Source of the DNA: Nitrososphaerota archaeon
GTDB lineage: Archaea; Thermoproteota; Nitrososphaeria; Nitrososphaerales; Gagatemarchaeaceae
Direction: 5' to 3'
NCBI GenBank assembly: GCA_016200025.1
Contig: JACQFO010000125.1
Span: forward strand, 1 to 11,523
DNA: 11,523 bases
Shown in pieces: positions 11,238 to 11,523 of the stretch. The notes beneath the pieces were generated by a model. That model did not search any database. It was not told where the DNA came from and was given only the letters and a program-made list of their open reading frames with translations. Numbering within the stretch: the stretch's first letter is position 1; each line of letters begins with the position of its first letter. A program made the translations under genes and the position numbers.

Positions 11238-11523
11238 ATGAGTCAGGGGCCGCTGCCGAAGGAATTCATGAGATACCACTTCAGCCCGAAAAACAGGGTC
11301 TTCGTAGGTTCTCTGACCTTGAAAAACGTGCCCGGAGCCCTGGCCGGAGTAGCGGGGATCCTAGCCAGGAGAAGGTCAACCTCGTCGCGTCCGAGTCCGC
11401 CAACGTGAGGAACACCGACACCAGCGCCTGGGGCTTCTTCGCAGAAGTCGGGGACAAGGCCATCGACGCCAACAAGCTGAGGGGTCTGATTGGTGGGGCT
11501 CCCAGCGTGGTGGGGGTCGAGCT
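11238..11523 (+). CDS. ACT-domain protein, frameshifted near 11370 and cut by window end
   Basis: ATG 11238 opens MSQGPLPKEFMRYHFSPKNRVFVGSLTLKNVPGALAGVAGILAR in one frame, which then becomes low-complexity and stops at 11408. From about 11372 a different frame continues the domain as KVNLVASESANV, then DTSAWGFFAEVGDKAIDANKLRGLIGGAPSVVGVE, and stays open to the window end. Together they make one ACT domain (strand with V-G-S-L, NVPGALAGVAGILA turn-helix, then KVNLV strand), a ligand-binding regulatory module. Adding one G around 11367-11371 restores a continuous LAREKVNLV, so a 1-nt deletion (real or sequencing/assembly error) is the simplest explanation. Domains beyond the window are unknown. 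Confidence 0.65.

Noticed and set aside
1..11523. CRISPR array, insertion sequence or integrase-type mobile element
   Set aside because: No regularly spaced repeats, transposase, integrase or terminal inverted repeats were seen on either strand.

Overview
The window looks archaeal, most likely from the TACK/Thermoproteota side, perhaps a GC-rich Nitrososphaeria-like lineage (inference; no rRNA is present to place it). The signs are an Alba chromatin protein, an RPA-like multi-OB single-stranded-DNA-binding protein, a family B DNA polymerase of the PolB2/Dpo2 type, A/T-rich TATA-like elements about 26-30 bases upstream of starts with very short or absent leaders, and tRNA genes with introns at non-canonical positions that fit bulge-helix-bulge (BHB) splicing.

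Layout. 1-500 (-): membrane-anchored cyclophilin, cut by the window edge. 588-872 (+): Alba, divergent from it. 911-3664 (+): class III aminotransferase followed 3 nt later by the RPA-like protein. 3661-3819 (-): a tiny single-helix membrane protein whose stop shares a CTAG with the RPA stop. 3855-3999 (-): an elongator-type tRNA-Met(CAT) reconstructed with four introns, missed by a simple look because only 76 of its 145 nt are mature. 4117-4208 (+): tRNA-Thr(GGT) with one 15-nt intron in the T-loop. 4250-4636 (+): PPOX-family flavin/F420-type protein. 4644-8353 (-): a tightly overlapping four-gene operon. 8497-8581 (+): intron-free tRNA-Leu(CAG). 8656-11148 (+): ABC exporter of one ATPase and two permeases, all with overlapping ends. 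11238-11523 (+): start of an ACT-domain protein with an apparent 1-nt frameshift.

The most interesting unit is the 4644-8353 operon. In transcription order it encodes a zinc-ribbon protein with a RadA/RecA-like fold whose Walker A has lost its lysine, two small helical proteins that look like diverged copies of each other, and a PolB2-type polymerase with altered motifs B and C but both catalytic aspartates retained. The ends overlap as TGATG, ATGA and a 20-nt overlap. This resembles, in logic and not in homology of every part, the bacterial ImuA-ImuB-DnaE2 mutasome: an inactive RecA-like protein, small adaptors and an error-prone polymerase. A perfect 13-bp palindrome lies on the operon's TATA element and is a candidate operator.

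The second point of interest is RNA processing. Both intron-bearing tRNAs have an intron at 59/60 inside the T-loop, and both would splice to a T-loop with a C at 54 or 55 in place of the near-universal T, exactly where a T would make only a G-T wobble in the BHB central helix.
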